Positions 25,417 through 34,485 are shown, counted from the first letter of the stretch. The stretch is DNA of 54,725 nt from Capnocytophaga canis (GCF_000827555.1 NZ_CDOI01000157.1:1-54725), one strand, 5' to 3'. Numbers and translations: made by a program. The notes: a model not told the origin generated them from the letters alone.

Positions 25417-25423
25417 ACGAGGG

Positions 25424-25431
25424 CAAAGTTA
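25424..25431 (-). promoter_or_regulatory. -7 element of folK (TAACTTTG), very short leader
   Basis: TAACTTTG reads on the minus strand only 7 bp before the first ATG. With a start 5-7 nt after the element, the transcript would begin at or within a few bases of the start codon. Confidence 0.5.
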
Positions 25432-25533
25432 CGAAATTTGACCGTAACATAAATTTAAACGAGGATGTTTTTTATTCGGTTGGAACTGTACTTGTAAATC
25501 TCTTCTCTTGATTGTATGTAAGGTTGTAAAAAA

Positions 25534-25563
25534 GAAACTGTTCGAAAATTTTCGAACAGTTTC
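25534..25563 (-). terminator. Perfect palindromic terminator
   Basis: A perfect 30-bp palindrome (GAAACTGTTCGAAAA and its complement). On the minus strand it is followed by TTTTTTAC. It lies 33 bp after the stop of the OmpA gene at 25597 and would terminate that operon. Confidence 0.8.
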
Positions 25564-25596
25564 CCTCTTTAATTTTACGTTTAAAAATATTTAGAA

Positions 25597-26277
25597 TTAT
25601 TGTCCTGCTTCTTTTTGAGCTTGTTCCTTCATTTTTTCGTTTGGAACAATTACCACATTCACACGTCTGTTTTTAGCACGACCTTCAGCAGTAGAGTTGT
25701 CATGTGTCGGTTGTTCTTCTCCAAACCATTTTGTAGTGAAACGATCTGATTTTAAACCTTGTTTAATGAAGTAATCTGTCACAGATTTTGCTCTTCTTTC
25801 GGATAATTTCATGTTATAAGTATCACTTCCTGAGCTATCTGTGTGTCCGATAATAATTACATTAGTCTCAACATACTCTTTAAGTACATCGACTAACTTG
25901 TTCAATGTTTCTTGTGAAGCCACATTCACATCCGATTTGTTAGTATCGAAATAAACACCACTGTTTTCATCAAACGTTACGATGATTCCATCATCAACAC
26001 GTTTTACTTCAGCTCCAGGAATTTCTTCTTCAATCTTTTTAGCTTGTTTATCCATCTGGTTTCCGATAACAGCTCCTGCTGCACCACCAACCACCGTTCC
26101 GATAACGGCTCCGATTTCACTGCTACCTCCTTTGACATTATTTCCTAAGATAGCTCCCAATAAAGCTCCTCCGGCTGCTCCTACTACTGCTGCACGTTGT
26201 GTTTTGTTCGAGTTATTGTAGGCATCACACCCCATTAACATAGTTGCAGAAAGCAACACGATTCCTATTTTTTTCAT
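25597..26277 (-). CDS. OmpA-family lipoprotein with glycine zipper
   Basis: Protein of 226 residues, lipid-anchored (MKKIGIVLLSATMLMGC, cysteine 17), with a glycine-zipper segment (VVGAAGGALLGAILGNNVKGG, then IGAVIGTVVGGAAGAVIGNQM, about 31-75) that probably spans or packs into membrane. The C-terminal OmpA domain (about 105-215) binds peptidoglycan: the motif IIGHTDSSGSDTYNMKLSERRAKSVTDYFI and WFGEEQPTHDNSTAEGRAKNRRV carry the invariant D, R and N. YiaD-type proteins have this order. It sits 30 bp after the lipocalin-like gene on the same strand; the two are probably one operon. Confidence 0.93.
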   Translation of the reverse strand: MKKIGIVLLSATMLMGCDAYNNSNKTQRAAVVGAAGGALLGAILGNNVKGGSSEIGAVIGTVVGGAAGAVIGNQMDKQAKKIEEEIPGAEVKRVDDGIIVTFDENSGVYFDTNKSDVNVASQETLNKLVDVLKEYVETNVIIIGHTDSSGSDTYNMKLSERRAKSVTDYFIKQGLKSDRFTTKWFGEEQPTHDNSTAEGRAKNRRVNVVIVPNEKMKEQAQKEAGQ

Positions 26278-26307
26278 CTGTTTAAAAGTCTATTTTAAGT
26301 TTTTTAG

Positions 26308-26781
26308 CTATTTTACAAAGTTCATCGAAATAACAAAAGGCTTACCATCAACGCGTAAGGTTTGTTCCCAAGTCATTTTATCGTCAGAAAGATATGCCAA
26401 GTGCATACGAATCCCCTGATTCGTTTCCGACTGATATTTTTCATTGGTTGGTTTCAGTAAAAAATCGTAATAGCCTGATGACTTATCAATTTCTTGTATT
26501 GTGAAAACGAAGTTACGTTGTCCCGTTGAACAATCTCCATTCTCAATCGAATATGTTCCACGATTGTTGTTCGGAACGAATTTCCATTTACTTCCCTCGA
26601 AACATTCTTTGGAAGTGTCGTTCAACAAAGTGATGTCATATTTTCCTGTTTGGTTGTAGGTTACGGATTCCAATATCCACTCCCCTTTAATTGTTTTATT
26701 TGCGACTCTTGATTCCTTGGGTTTGTTCCCTCCACAAGCAACCAAAAGCATGGCAAACAATAGAAATGTAAATTTCTTCAT
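26308..26781 (-). CDS. Lipocalin-like lipoprotein
   Basis: Protein of 157 residues with signal MKKFTFLLFAMLLVAC (cysteine 16) and mature start GGNKPKESRV. The strand pattern IKGEWILESVTYNQTG, then KWKFVPNNNRGTYSIENGDCSTGQRNFVFTIQEID, and KMTWEQTLRVDGKPFVISMNFVK fits the small lipocalin-like barrel family of Bacteroidota: the first strand's G-x-W and the final LxxxGK-xx-I-x-x-F. It has no recognisable ligand pocket signature. It is the first gene of the operon with the OmpA lipoprotein. Confidence 0.8.
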   Translation of the reverse strand: MKKFTFLLFAMLLVACGGNKPKESRVANKTIKGEWILESVTYNQTGKYDITLLNDTSKECFEGSKWKFVPNNNRGTYSIENGDCSTGQRNFVFTIQEIDKSSGYYDFLLKPTNEKYQSETNQGIRMHLAYLSDDKMTWEQTLRVDGKPFVISMNFVK

Positions 26782-26808
26782 CTTCTTTTTAGTGTTATAT
26801 TATTACTG

Positions 26809-26816
26809 CAAAAGTA
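26809..26816 (-). promoter_or_regulatory. -7 element of the lipocalin-ompA operon (TACTTTTG)
   Basis: Minus-strand TACTTTTG, 28 bp before the start codon of the lipocalin-like gene. It fits the consensus TAnnTTTG. Confidence 0.55.
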
Positions 26817-26931
26817 AGCATTGTTTTTTAGTTCGTGGAATAATTAACGAAAAATTAACTGATTACGAAATTAATTTCTCATTTTCCTCCAAAAAAAATA
26901 TGGAAAAAAACGGAGCATAAGACAAAATACA

Positions 26932-26939
26932 TATCTTTG
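26932..26939 (+). promoter_or_regulatory. -7 element of the GT2 gene (TATCTTTG)
   Basis: TATCTTTG lies 32 bp before the ATG at 26972, within the divergent region to the lipocalin-like operon. Confidence 0.6.
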
Positions 26940-26971
26940 CAAAATATTTCTTATTAACATTTGAGTACCCT

Positions 26972-28456
26972 ATGGAGTTGATTATCAATTACACCCTTGT
27001 TGCGATTTACGCAGTGGCATTAATACTGATTTTTTTGTATAGCCTCTCAATGCTTAATCTGTTATTCAACTATCTGAAACACAGAAAACAAAATGATGAG
27101 TCTCCCAAATTCAATCTGCTCGATCCTAAGGAAATACCGTATGTAACGATTCAGTTACCTCTGTACAATGAAAAATATGTAGTAAAACGGTTGTTGGAAA
27201 ATATCGCCCAATTGGAGTACCCAAAAAATAAATTGGAAATACAGGTGCTGGATGATTCTACGGATGAGTCTGTGATTGAAACAGCTACTATTGTGGAAGA
27301 CCTTCAAAAAACAGGGTTAGATATTCAGCATATTCGCCGAGCCAATCGCCAAGGCTTTAAAGCAGGAGCTTTGAAAGAAGGAACGGCTATAGCGAAAGGA
27401 GATTTCATTGCTATTTTTGATGCGGATTTTATGCCACAGCCCGATTGGCTAAAAAAAACAGTCATTTACTTCAAGGATCCTGAAATAGGCGTAGTTCAAA
27501 CTCGTTGGGGGCATCTAAACCGAAACTACTCCATCCTAACTAGGATTCAAGCCTTGGCCTTAGATGTTCATTTTACATTGGAACAAGTAGGTCGAAGCTC
27601 AAAAGGACATTTCATAAACTTCAACGGAACGGCGGGTATTTGGAGGAAGGAATGTATTTATGATGCGGGAAATTGGGAAGGCGACACCCTAACCGAAGAC
27701 TTAGACCTCAGCTATCGCGCACAACTTAAAAATTGGAAATTCAAATATTTAGAAGATGTTGAAACTCCTGCTGAGTTGCCTGTGGTTATTTCAGCAGCTC
27801 GTTCGCAACAGTTCCGTTGGAACAAAGGAGGAGCTGAAAATTTCAGAAAATCGATGATGCGAGTGCTGTCTTCAAAAAATATTGGTTGGAAAACCAAATT
27901 CCATGGAGTGATGCATTTGCTTAATAGCTCAATGTTTCTGTGGGTATTCATCGTTTCGATACTCAGCATTCCCGTACTTTACATCAAAAATACCTATGGG
28001 CATTTGGATTGGCTATTTCAAATAACCAGTTTCTTTATTCTAAGTACCATTATTCTTTTTATTTGCTATTGGGTAACCTATAAAAATCTGCAAGGCAAAA
28101 CCTTCGACGATTTCCTGAGTTATGTCACACTATTTTTTACATTTTTCTCAGTAGCATTAGGATTTTCATTCCACAATACTATTGCTGTTTTGGAAGGGCA
28201 TACTGGTAAAAAAAGTGAGTTTGTGAGAACTCCTAAGTTTAATATCAGTTCACTGTCCGATAGTTGGAAAAACAACAAATATATCAATACAAAACTGTCT
28301 CCAAACATGATTTTTGAATTCATGCTGATGATATATTTCATTTTCGGATTGTACAGTGCTGTTCGATTGAATGATTTCGGGATGTTCCCTTTCCATTGTA
28401 TGCTAACATTAGGATTCGGTTTTGTTTTTTTCAAGTCGTTGACTTCAAAAGCATAA
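26972..28456 (+). CDS. Membrane GT2 glycosyltransferase, cellulose synthase-like
   Basis: Processive-type family 2 glycosyltransferase of 494 residues in the inner membrane. It has an N-terminal TM span (about 5-34), then the GT2 core with DD at 94-95 (QVLDDSTDES), DAD at 150-152 (AIFDADFMP), TED at 241-243 (LTEDLDLSYRA) and QxxRW as QQFRW (279-283), the set of residues characteristic of cellulose synthase-like and ceramide-glucosyltransferase-like enzymes. Four or five C-terminal TM segments follow. The donor and acceptor cannot be told. A surface polysaccharide or glycolipid role fits; the lone operon gives no further hint. Confidence 0.92.
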   Translation: MELIINYTLVAIYAVALILIFLYSLSMLNLLFNYLKHRKQNDESPKFNLLDPKEIPYVTIQLPLYNEKYVVKRLLENIAQLEYPKNKLEIQVLDDSTDESVIETATIVEDLQKTGLDIQHIRRANRQGFKAGALKEGTAIAKGDFIAIFDADFMPQPDWLKKTVIYFKDPEIGVVQTRWGHLNRNYSILTRIQALALDVHFTLEQVGRSSKGHFINFNGTAGIWRKECIYDAGNWEGDTLTEDLDLSYRAQLKNWKFKYLEDVETPAELPVVISAARSQQFRWNKGGAENFRKSMMRVLSSKNIGWKTKFHGVMHLLNSSMFLWVFIVSILSIPVLYIKNTYGHLDWLFQITSFFILSTIILFICYWVTYKNLQGKTFDDFLSYVTLFFTFFSVALGFSFHNTIAVLEGHTGKKSEFVRTPKFNISSLSDSWKNNKYINTKLSPNMIFEFMLMIYFIFGLYSAVRLNDFGMFPFHCMLTLGFGFVFFKSLTSKA

Positions 28457-28562
28457 TACATCCTACCTAAGGGTTGTTGCGAACGGAATCACTTTGTGAT
28501 TTCTGACTTATAGGATCTGTCTTTAGTTTTCTTTCACACAGAGTTTTTTAGGGTTGCCTCAA

Positions 28563-29249
28563 TCAAAAGAGATACGAAAACCCTGTAGTTACAAAAAAGT
28601 CCGCTGAAGAACTGAACAAAGCACGTCCAAAAGCAACATCTATCTGAAATTTATGGTTCAACATATATAAAACTCCTGTGTCAATGTTGTGTGAAGGGAG
28701 TGTTTCTGCATTGAAAACAGCAAAATATTCTACAAAAAGATATACTTCTTTCAAAGGAGCATATCCTACTTGGAATGTGGTGGTTAGGTTCTGAAACTTT
28801 TCTGCTGTCCCGATATTGTATGCCAGTAAAAATTGTTCTGATAAGGTGTTTTCAAAGGCTAAACATACATCGGGTTTAAAGGTTTTGTCTCTGAAATCAT
28901 ATCCTCCATATCCAACCAAGGTGATTGATGGAATCCATTCATTTTCAGATAATAGATGTTGTTTTACGCTTACAAAAAGATTGTCAACTTGCCACTTTTC
29001 ACTCTTTATTTTTGAAATATCCGTGGAAAAACGTACTTCTGTTCCTTGCCATAAACCATAGCGTAGCATCAAATTATCTGCAAAAGAATTCTCTGCGAAC
29101 GTAAATCCGTTCTCAAACTGTAATTTCTTGGGAGATAGTGTATAGACCCCTTCACTCTGGTCTGGTCGATCGGTATTGATTTCGTCCAAATCTTGTGCTA
29201 AAATAGGTATACTACTGATAATTAGTATAATAAAAAATAATTGTTTCAT
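28563..29249 (-). CDS. Outer-membrane beta-barrel protein, MetA-pathway (phenol degradation)-like
   Basis: Protein of 228 residues with a signal peptide (MKQLFFIILIISSIPILAQ) and then the conserved DEINTDRPDQSEGVYTLSPKKLQFENGFTF, the opening of the Phenol_MetA_deg-type transporter family. The rest alternates in strand-like fashion and ends in an aromatic residue (GFSYLF), as usual for outer-membrane barrels. The substrate is unknown; the family name comes from a distant pathway and should not be taken as phenol degradation here. Convergent with the GT2 gene. Confidence 0.82.
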   Translation of the reverse strand: MKQLFFIILIISSIPILAQDLDEINTDRPDQSEGVYTLSPKKLQFENGFTFAENSFADNLMLRYGLWQGTEVRFSTDISKIKSEKWQVDNLFVSVKQHLLSENEWIPSITLVGYGGYDFRDKTFKPDVCLAFENTLSEQFLLAYNIGTAEKFQNLTTTFQVGYAPLKEVYLFVEYFAVFNAETLPSHNIDTGVLYMLNHKFQIDVAFGRALFSSSADFFVTTGFSYLF

Positions 29250-29404
29250 TCTTATATGGAATTTATTATTTTGAGGCGTGGAGTGAAAGTAGTAACGGGG
29301 TAAAGTTAGTATTTAAAAATCAAGTAAACAAAAATCCAGAATTTTTGGGGTGAAAATATTCTATTGTGCTGATTAAATGCTATTACCCTTTATGCAGAAA
29401 CTTA

Positions 29405-29776
29405 TTATTTTACCAATTTGAAACTGATGATGTTGAAGATAGTACCTCCGTTGACGATGCTGTGATCAATTTTCTTACATGAAGGTGTGACAGATTCATA
29501 ACCCGAAGGTAATTCACAACAGATTTTGTACACATAGGTGTCATTTTGGATTGTATAGTTAAACTCTCCTTTATGATTGGTACGAATCGTCTCATAGTTC
29601 GAATATTTCGTCGCAGCGTAATGTCCTATCTTCCCACGTAAAATTTGAATCTTGACATTTGATATTCCTTCTCCATATTCGTTCGACACCTTTCCTGATA
29701 CGTATATTCGTAAATCTTGTTCTTTACTGCTACAGCCTAAAATGGCACAACAGATTGCTAATAAAAAGAATCTCAT
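29405..29776 (-). CDS. Small lipoprotein with carboxypeptidase-regulatory-like domain
   Basis: Protein of 123 residues with signal MRFFLLAICCAILGC (cysteine 15) and a mature start SSKEQDLRI. The domain (about 24-105: VSGKVSNEYGEGISNVKIQILRG, then IRTNHKGEFNYTIQNDTYVYKICCELPSGY) is a single beta-sandwich of the carboxypeptidase regulatory-like kind. The charged SKEQD stretch after the cysteine is compatible with a surface-export signal, as defined in Capnocytophaga, but is not a strict match. Function unknown. It points away from the TonB gene at 30158. Confidence 0.72.
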   Translation of the reverse strand: MRFFLLAICCAILGCSSKEQDLRIYVSGKVSNEYGEGISNVKIQILRGKIGHYAATKYSNYETIRTNHKGEFNYTIQNDTYVYKICCELPSGYESVTPSCKKIDHSIVNGGTIFNIISFKLVK

Positions 29777-30032
29777 ATTTTTAATAATCTTTTTTTAAAT
29801 AAAAATGCGTTGATAAAGTATTATCAAGTTCTCAGTTCAATTGTAAACTTAATCGTAACTGATTTTTTTTGAATCAGTTTTTAAGTTTTTACCTCATAAA
29901 CATTCCTTACTTTTGGCAAAGAAAACAAAAAACAAGATAGAAACAAAGTGAAAATTAATTTTTGTTATCATTTGCGCATAGAATAAACGATAAAACTACT
30001 TCATTTTAAACAAGGACAACAACTACGTTTTT

Positions 30033-30054
30033 CCTTAACATTTCCTTAAACTTT
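30033..30054 (+). promoter_or_regulatory. Tandem 11-bp repeats, candidate PhoB-type operator
   Basis: Two adjacent 11-bp units, CCTTAACATTT and CCTTAAACTTT. A 7-bp repeat with a 4-bp spacer is the architecture of PHO boxes (for example CTTAAC-type boxes). A near-consensus -7 element (TAATTTCG, 30072-30079) and a TTTG (30053-30056) lie just downstream, so the repeat could overlap a -33 region. Assignment to PhoB is inference. Confidence 0.35.
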
Positions 30055-30126
30055 TGATTACTTGTCAGTAATAATTTCGTGATGTTTTTATAATATACTC
30101 ATTACGTTCATTTTACATTTACACTG

Positions 30127-30134
30127 TAGTTTTG
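30127..30134 (+). promoter_or_regulatory. -7 element of the TonB receptor gene (TAGTTTTG)
   Basis: Matches TAnnTTTG 23 bp before the ATG at 30158, leaving a very short leader. Confidence 0.5.
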
Positions 30135-30157
30135 CCACAGAAAAAAATGATAATAGT

Positions 30158-32842
30158 ATGAACAAAATTTTATGCGTTTTTTCCATGTTTTTGGTTACTA
30201 TGCTTAGTGCTCAAACCAAAACAGGAGTGGCAGGAGTAGTGACCGATCAAGAAATGGACGGAGAGCCATTGTCATTTGCCAGTGTGATTGTTAAGGGTAC
30301 AAGTAGAGGAACAACTACTGACCTTCATGGAAAGTTTGATTTGAATTTAGAGGCCGGGGATTATACGCTATTGGTAAGTTTTATGGGGTATGAAGAAAAA
30401 GAAATTCCGGTGAAGGTAGAGACAGGAAAGAGACTACAAATCGAAGTCGGTTTAAACTCTGCAGGAGTTGGTTTGGAAGAGGTCGTAGTACAATGGAATG
30501 TTAATAGAGAGGCGGAAAGCGTACTTTTGGTTGAGCAGAAAAATGCTGTTTTGATGAAACAAGCTATTGGAGCTCAAGAACTTTCCAGAAAGGGAGTTAG
30601 TGATGCGGAAGGTGCGGTTACAAAAATATCGGGAATTTCAAAGCAAGAAGGAGTAAAAAGTGTATTTGTCAGAGGCTTAGGAGATAGATACAACGCGACC
30701 ACTTTAAATGGATTCCCAATTCCTTCGGAAGATCCTGAATATAAGAATATTTCATTGGATTTCTTTACTACGGATATTATCCAAAGTATTGGTATAGACA
30801 AAGTTTTTGGAGTGGGAACCTTATCAGACGTAGGAGGTGCTACCATAAACATAACGTCAAAAGAATTGGTAAATGACAGCGAATTGAAAATGGATCTTTC
30901 CCTTGGGATGAACACTCAGGTTATGAGGTCAGATACTTTTCTTGAACAACAAGGAATCAATTCATTAGGATTTTCTAACAGAAAAAAACCTTCTACAAAC
31001 TTGAATGTATATGAATTTGCAAATAGTTTAGATCCTTCGCAATCTAAATTCCTGATAAATACAGGTATTGGATTTTCAGGTGGAAAAAAAATGATGCTTG
31101 GACACCATCCGCTGTCAATTTATGGAGTGTTTTCACACAGCAGTGACTATTCCTTTACGGAAGAAATCATACGAAATACAACCACCGAAGGAACTATTTT
31201 CCTTGATCAAAAAGGTAAAAAATATTCAAAGAAAATCAATCAATTAGGGCTTTTAAATGCTAATTATACGATAGATAATCTTCAGTTAAGATATAATCTT
31301 ATGTTGGTTCATGCTAATAATCAGTATGTTGGGATTTATGAAGGCAAAAATTCAGAGCGATACCAAGATGCGTACGATGATACCTATTTGGGTTATTTAG
31401 TCCGACAACAAAATAATGATAATATGTTGATAACAAATCAATTACTATCTGACTGGAAACTGAATGAAAAATCGGTTATCAATCTCGGAATTGCGCATAA
31501 TTCTCTAAAAGGATTGGAGCCCGACAGACGGATAAATAATTTTTCAAAAATTTCTAATTCAAACCATTACAAACTTACAGGTAGCACAGGGCGACAACAA
31601 CGGTATTTCATTGAATTGAAAGAAAATGATTTGAATACAAAGTTAGAATATACTTATAGATTTAATTCACAAGAAAAGGTCTCTAATTGGAAAATTGGAT
31701 ATAATGGACGATTCTTAACAACTGATTTCGAAGCGATTGAGTACGATTTGTCATCACAACAATTATTAAATATTAATTCTTATAAATTAGATCAATTATA
31801 TAATCAAGCGAACTTAAATGCAGGTTTATTCCAATTGGATAGAAATTTTGACCGATATGATGTAAGTAAATTTATCCATTCGTTTTATAGCGAGTTTACC
31901 TATCAGATTGATCCAAAATTTGTCCTAAATGCAGGATTGAAAGGAGAAAATGTGGATATGAAAGTGAGTTATAACGTAAACCGCGGAGGCACTAAAGGGG
32001 ATACTGAAATAACTAAATTATATATTCTTCCTGCGTTGAACTTGAAATATGACATACACTCAAAACATGCACTACGTTTTGGGGTTAGCAAAACATACAC
32101 GATGCCACAGTCGAAAGAAATCTCCCCCTATGTGTATATCGATGTTAGTTTTAAAAGTCAAGGAAATAAAGACTTAAAACCTTCGGACAATTACAATGTG
32201 GATTTGAAATGGGATTATTATATCAATGGAAATGAATTGTTCTCGTTATCAGGGTTTTATAAATATGTTGTTAGTCCTATTGCTCGGGTTGAAGAAGGAG
32301 GCTCAGGAGGCTATTTGACTTATAGAAATATTAGTGACTACGCTACTTTCGCAGGAATAGAACTTGAACTAAGGAAGAATTTGTTTCAAACTGAAAGCGA
32401 ACTCTCTAACCAAAAGTGGTCTTTTGGATGGAATGCTTCATTGATTTTCACCGAGTTAAACATAAATGTTGCTAATACACAAGCTCGTAAAACTCAATTG
32501 GAAGGAGCAGCTCCTTTTATTACAAATGCTGATCTGACATACAGTTTGCAGAAGAATAATAAGAACTTTACCGCTTCAATGGTATTCAATTATTTTAGTG
32601 ATAGAATCTATACCATTGGAACCTTACAGTACAAAGATATTATCGAAAAGGGAGTACCTACAATGGATTTTGTTGCTTCTTTAGACCTTACAGAACGACT
32701 TTCATTGAAATTAAAAGCCAAGAACATATTCAATTCAAAAAGAGAACTAAGTAGAAAAGCCACCAATAATGATGGAAATATCATCCTAAATACATACCAA
32801 CGCGGTGTTGACTTTAATCTTGGGTTATCATACAAATTTTAA
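30158..32842 (+). CDS. TonB-dependent receptor with regulatory-like N-terminal domain
   Basis: Protein of 894 residues that moves an outer-membrane substrate with energy from TonB. It has a signal peptide (1-18, LVTMLSAQ), a carboxypeptidase-regulatory-like domain (about 22-110, GVVTDQEMDGEPLSFASVIVKGTSRGTTTDLHGKFDLNL), then the plug (GVSDAEGAVTKISGISKQEGVKSVFVRGLGDRYNATTLNGFPIPSEDPEYKNISLDFF) and a barrel ending in the aromatic LGLSYKF. It pairs with the lipoprotein gene 107 bp downstream. The substrate is unknown; tandem PhoB-like repeats upstream suggest phosphate limitation. No TonB-box is assigned. Confidence 0.92.
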   Translation: MNKILCVFSMFLVTMLSAQTKTGVAGVVTDQEMDGEPLSFASVIVKGTSRGTTTDLHGKFDLNLEAGDYTLLVSFMGYEEKEIPVKVETGKRLQIEVGLNSAGVGLEEVVVQWNVNREAESVLLVEQKNAVLMKQAIGAQELSRKGVSDAEGAVTKISGISKQEGVKSVFVRGLGDRYNATTLNGFPIPSEDPEYKNISLDFFTTDIIQSIGIDKVFGVGTLSDVGGATINITSKELVNDSELKMDLSLGMNTQVMRSDTFLEQQGINSLGFSNRKKPSTNLNVYEFANSLDPSQSKFLINTGIGFSGGKKMMLGHHPLSIYGVFSHSSDYSFTEEIIRNTTTEGTIFLDQKGKKYSKKINQLGLLNANYTIDNLQLRYNLMLVHANNQYVGIYEGKNSERYQDAYDDTYLGYLVRQQNNDNMLITNQLLSDWKLNEKSVINLGIAHNSLKGLEPDRRINNFSKISNSNHYKLTGSTGRQQRYFIELKENDLNTKLEYTYRFNSQEKVSNWKIGYNGRFLTTDFEAIEYDLSSQQLLNINSYKLDQLYNQANLNAGLFQLDRNFDRYDVSKFIHSFYSEFTYQIDPKFVLNAGLKGENVDMKVSYNVNRGGTKGDTEITKLYILPALNLKYDIHSKHALRFGVSKTYTMPQSKEISPYVYIDVSFKSQGNKDLKPSDNYNVDLKWDYYINGNELFSLSGFYKYVVSPIARVEEGGSGGYLTYRNISDYATFAGIELELRKNLFQTESELSNQKWSFGWNASLIFTELNINVANTQARKTQLEGAAPFITNADLTYSLQKNNKNFTASMVFNYFSDRIYTIGTLQYKDIIEKGVPTMDFVASLDLTERLSLKLKAKNIFNSKRELSRKATNNDGNIILNTYQRGVDFNLGLSYKF

Positions 32843-32949
32843 CCATATACTGATGGGGAAGTAAATTTCTTCAGATAATAAACGAGGTATTTATGCCAAA
32901 TAAAAACATTTTAAACATCATAAAAATAGTATAATTAATAAACATAACA

Positions 32950-34125
32950 ATGAAAACAAAAACTTTCAAAATTGGAACTTTAATTGCCTTAACAGGTTTA
33001 ACACTAATTTCGTGTAACAAGAGTGATAAAGAGGTGGAAACACCTTTTGAAAACACGTATTTAAAAGGTGAAGTAACTCAAAACCGCACGTTAGATGCTT
33101 CCAAAACTTATATTTTGGATGGATCACTGATTGTTAAAGATGGAGCGGTGCTTAATATTCCTGCTGGAACGGTCATCAAAGCAAATAAGGGGTTTGATAA
33201 ATATATCTTAGTATTGCAGGGTGGAAAATTGAACATACAAGGAACCGCCGAAAACCCTGTGAAAATGACCGCGAATGCTCCGCAAGGAACTGCCAAAGCG
33301 GGGTATTGGGGAGGGTTGATAATCAATGGAAAAGCAAGGCTTTCTGGCGATTGGACTGCAGGTGTTCCTCAGGGAAGCACTGAAATTGATAGCAGTATTC
33401 CTTACGGTGGAACGATGGATAATGACAATTCAGGAACGATTCAGTATCTGATTTTGGAATATACAGGAGCTCGTTCAAACGCTGATGTAGAACATAATGG
33501 ATTGACACTTAACGGAGTAGGTTCAGGGACAACTGTTGAAAATGTATATGTCTATGAATGTGCCGATGACGGAATAGAATTTTTCGGAGGTTCGGTGAGT
33601 GTTAAAAACCTACTTTGTGTCAATACGGACGATGACATGTTTGACATGACTCAAGGTTGGAATGGAACTTTAGAGAATTGTTACGGTTTGTGGCAAGGGG
33701 ATTTTTCGAGTTCAGAGTCGGATCCTCGTGGCGTAGAGGCCGATGGAAATTTGGATGGAGCAAACCCAACGCATACACATCAGTCTGATTTTACAATTAA
33801 AAACATGACTATCGACCTCAAAATCGCTAAAAGTACAGATGTAGCTAAAGTAATGCAAGATGTCATCAAAGTACGTCGTGGAGCAAAAGCTACGATTGAT
33901 AATGTGCTTGTTAAAGGAACAGGGCAGGTAATCGACCTTGTCGATTTGAAAGACGGAAAAGGGGGCGGTGTTGCTACGGTTTCATTCACAAACTCTTTAA
34001 CAACAGCTATTTCAGGAAAGGAATCTAATATGGATGCAGATAACATCAATTCTCAAATCACAATTAAAGACTCAAACAAAGGTTGTTCAACATCTATTTT
34101 TGGTTGGACAAGATATAACTTTTAA
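32950..34125 (+). CDS. Surface-type lipoprotein with right-handed beta-helix
   Basis: Protein of 391 residues with a lipoprotein signal (LIALTGLTLISC, cysteine about 23). The mature start NKSDKEVE is close to the lysine-acidic lipoprotein export signal described in Capnocytophaga canimorsus, so surface exposure is likely. From about residue 50 it shows turns of a parallel beta-helix (GSLIVKDGAVLNIPAGTVIKA, then GGKLNIQGTAENPVKMTA, later GVGSGTTVENVYVYECADDGIEFFGGSVSVKNLLCVNTDDDMFDMT). It is probably the substrate-binding partner of the TonB receptor just upstream. An enzyme (pectate-lyase-like) is possible but no catalytic pattern is seen. Confidence 0.82.
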   Translation: MKTKTFKIGTLIALTGLTLISCNKSDKEVETPFENTYLKGEVTQNRTLDASKTYILDGSLIVKDGAVLNIPAGTVIKANKGFDKYILVLQGGKLNIQGTAENPVKMTANAPQGTAKAGYWGGLIINGKARLSGDWTAGVPQGSTEIDSSIPYGGTMDNDNSGTIQYLILEYTGARSNADVEHNGLTLNGVGSGTTVENVYVYECADDGIEFFGGSVSVKNLLCVNTDDDMFDMTQGWNGTLENCYGLWQGDFSSSESDPRGVEADGNLDGANPTHTHQSDFTIKNMTIDLKIAKSTDVAKVMQDVIKVRRGAKATIDNVLVKGTGQVIDLVDLKDGKGGGVATVSFTNSLTTAISGKESNMDADNINSQITIKDSNKGCSTSIFGWTRYNF

Positions 34126-34159
34126 GGTTGCTTCAAGTTAATTTTCCTTCATAAGCGTG

Positions 34160-34191
34160 AACAACAATCCCACACGGATTGTTGTTCTTTT
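34160..34191 (+). terminator. Intrinsic terminator of the TonB-lipoprotein pair
   Basis: An 11-bp perfect stem (AACAACAATCC 34160-34170 / GGATTGTTGTT 34176-34186) followed by CTTTTTAT. It lies 34 bp after the stop of the lipoprotein gene. Confidence 0.85.
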
Positions 34192-34485
34192 TATAATTCT
34201 AATTGATAGTTAGTTATACTGCTTGCTTTTGAGTTACTATAAAACGTATCTCTTAAAATTTGAAATATAGAAAGCAATTAATAACCCGATTGTTTTTGTT
34301 AAATTTATTTGTTTTGGGGTGTATTTCAGAAAGATTTTTATAGTTAGAAAAGTAGCTTTCATATCGACAAAAAATTATATTTCTCAAAAGGATTTTATTC
34401 AAATAATTTGTATTTTTGTGGCTTTACTTCCGATAAATTTACATTATGGGAAGTTCTTCTGAATTAACCGCTCAAAAACAAAACT
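34192..34485. other. Gene-free AT-rich spacer before hsdR
   Basis: Between the terminator and hsdR I see no gene and no strong structure; only the promoter-like TATTTTTG at 34411-34418 stands out. Confidence 0.4.
34411..34418 (+). promoter_or_regulatory. -7 element of the hsd operon (TATTTTTG)
   Basis: Consensus -7 element 67 bp before the hsdR start; expected to drive the whole hsdR-KAP-hsdM run. No clear -33. Confidence 0.5.

Larger units (their letters stand above)
29777..30157. other. Regulatory spacer before the TonB receptor gene
   Basis: Nothing coding. It holds a hairpin (AACTGATT 29857-29864 / AATCAGTT 29872-29879), a plus-strand TACTTTTG at 29908-29915 of unclear use, tandem 11-bp repeats at 30033-30054, and the likely -7 element at 30127-30134. 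Confidence 0.5.

Noticed and set aside
28563-29249. Phenol degradation pathway
   Set aside because: Only the family name of the barrel protein points to it; no ring-cleavage or dehydrogenase gene is near.
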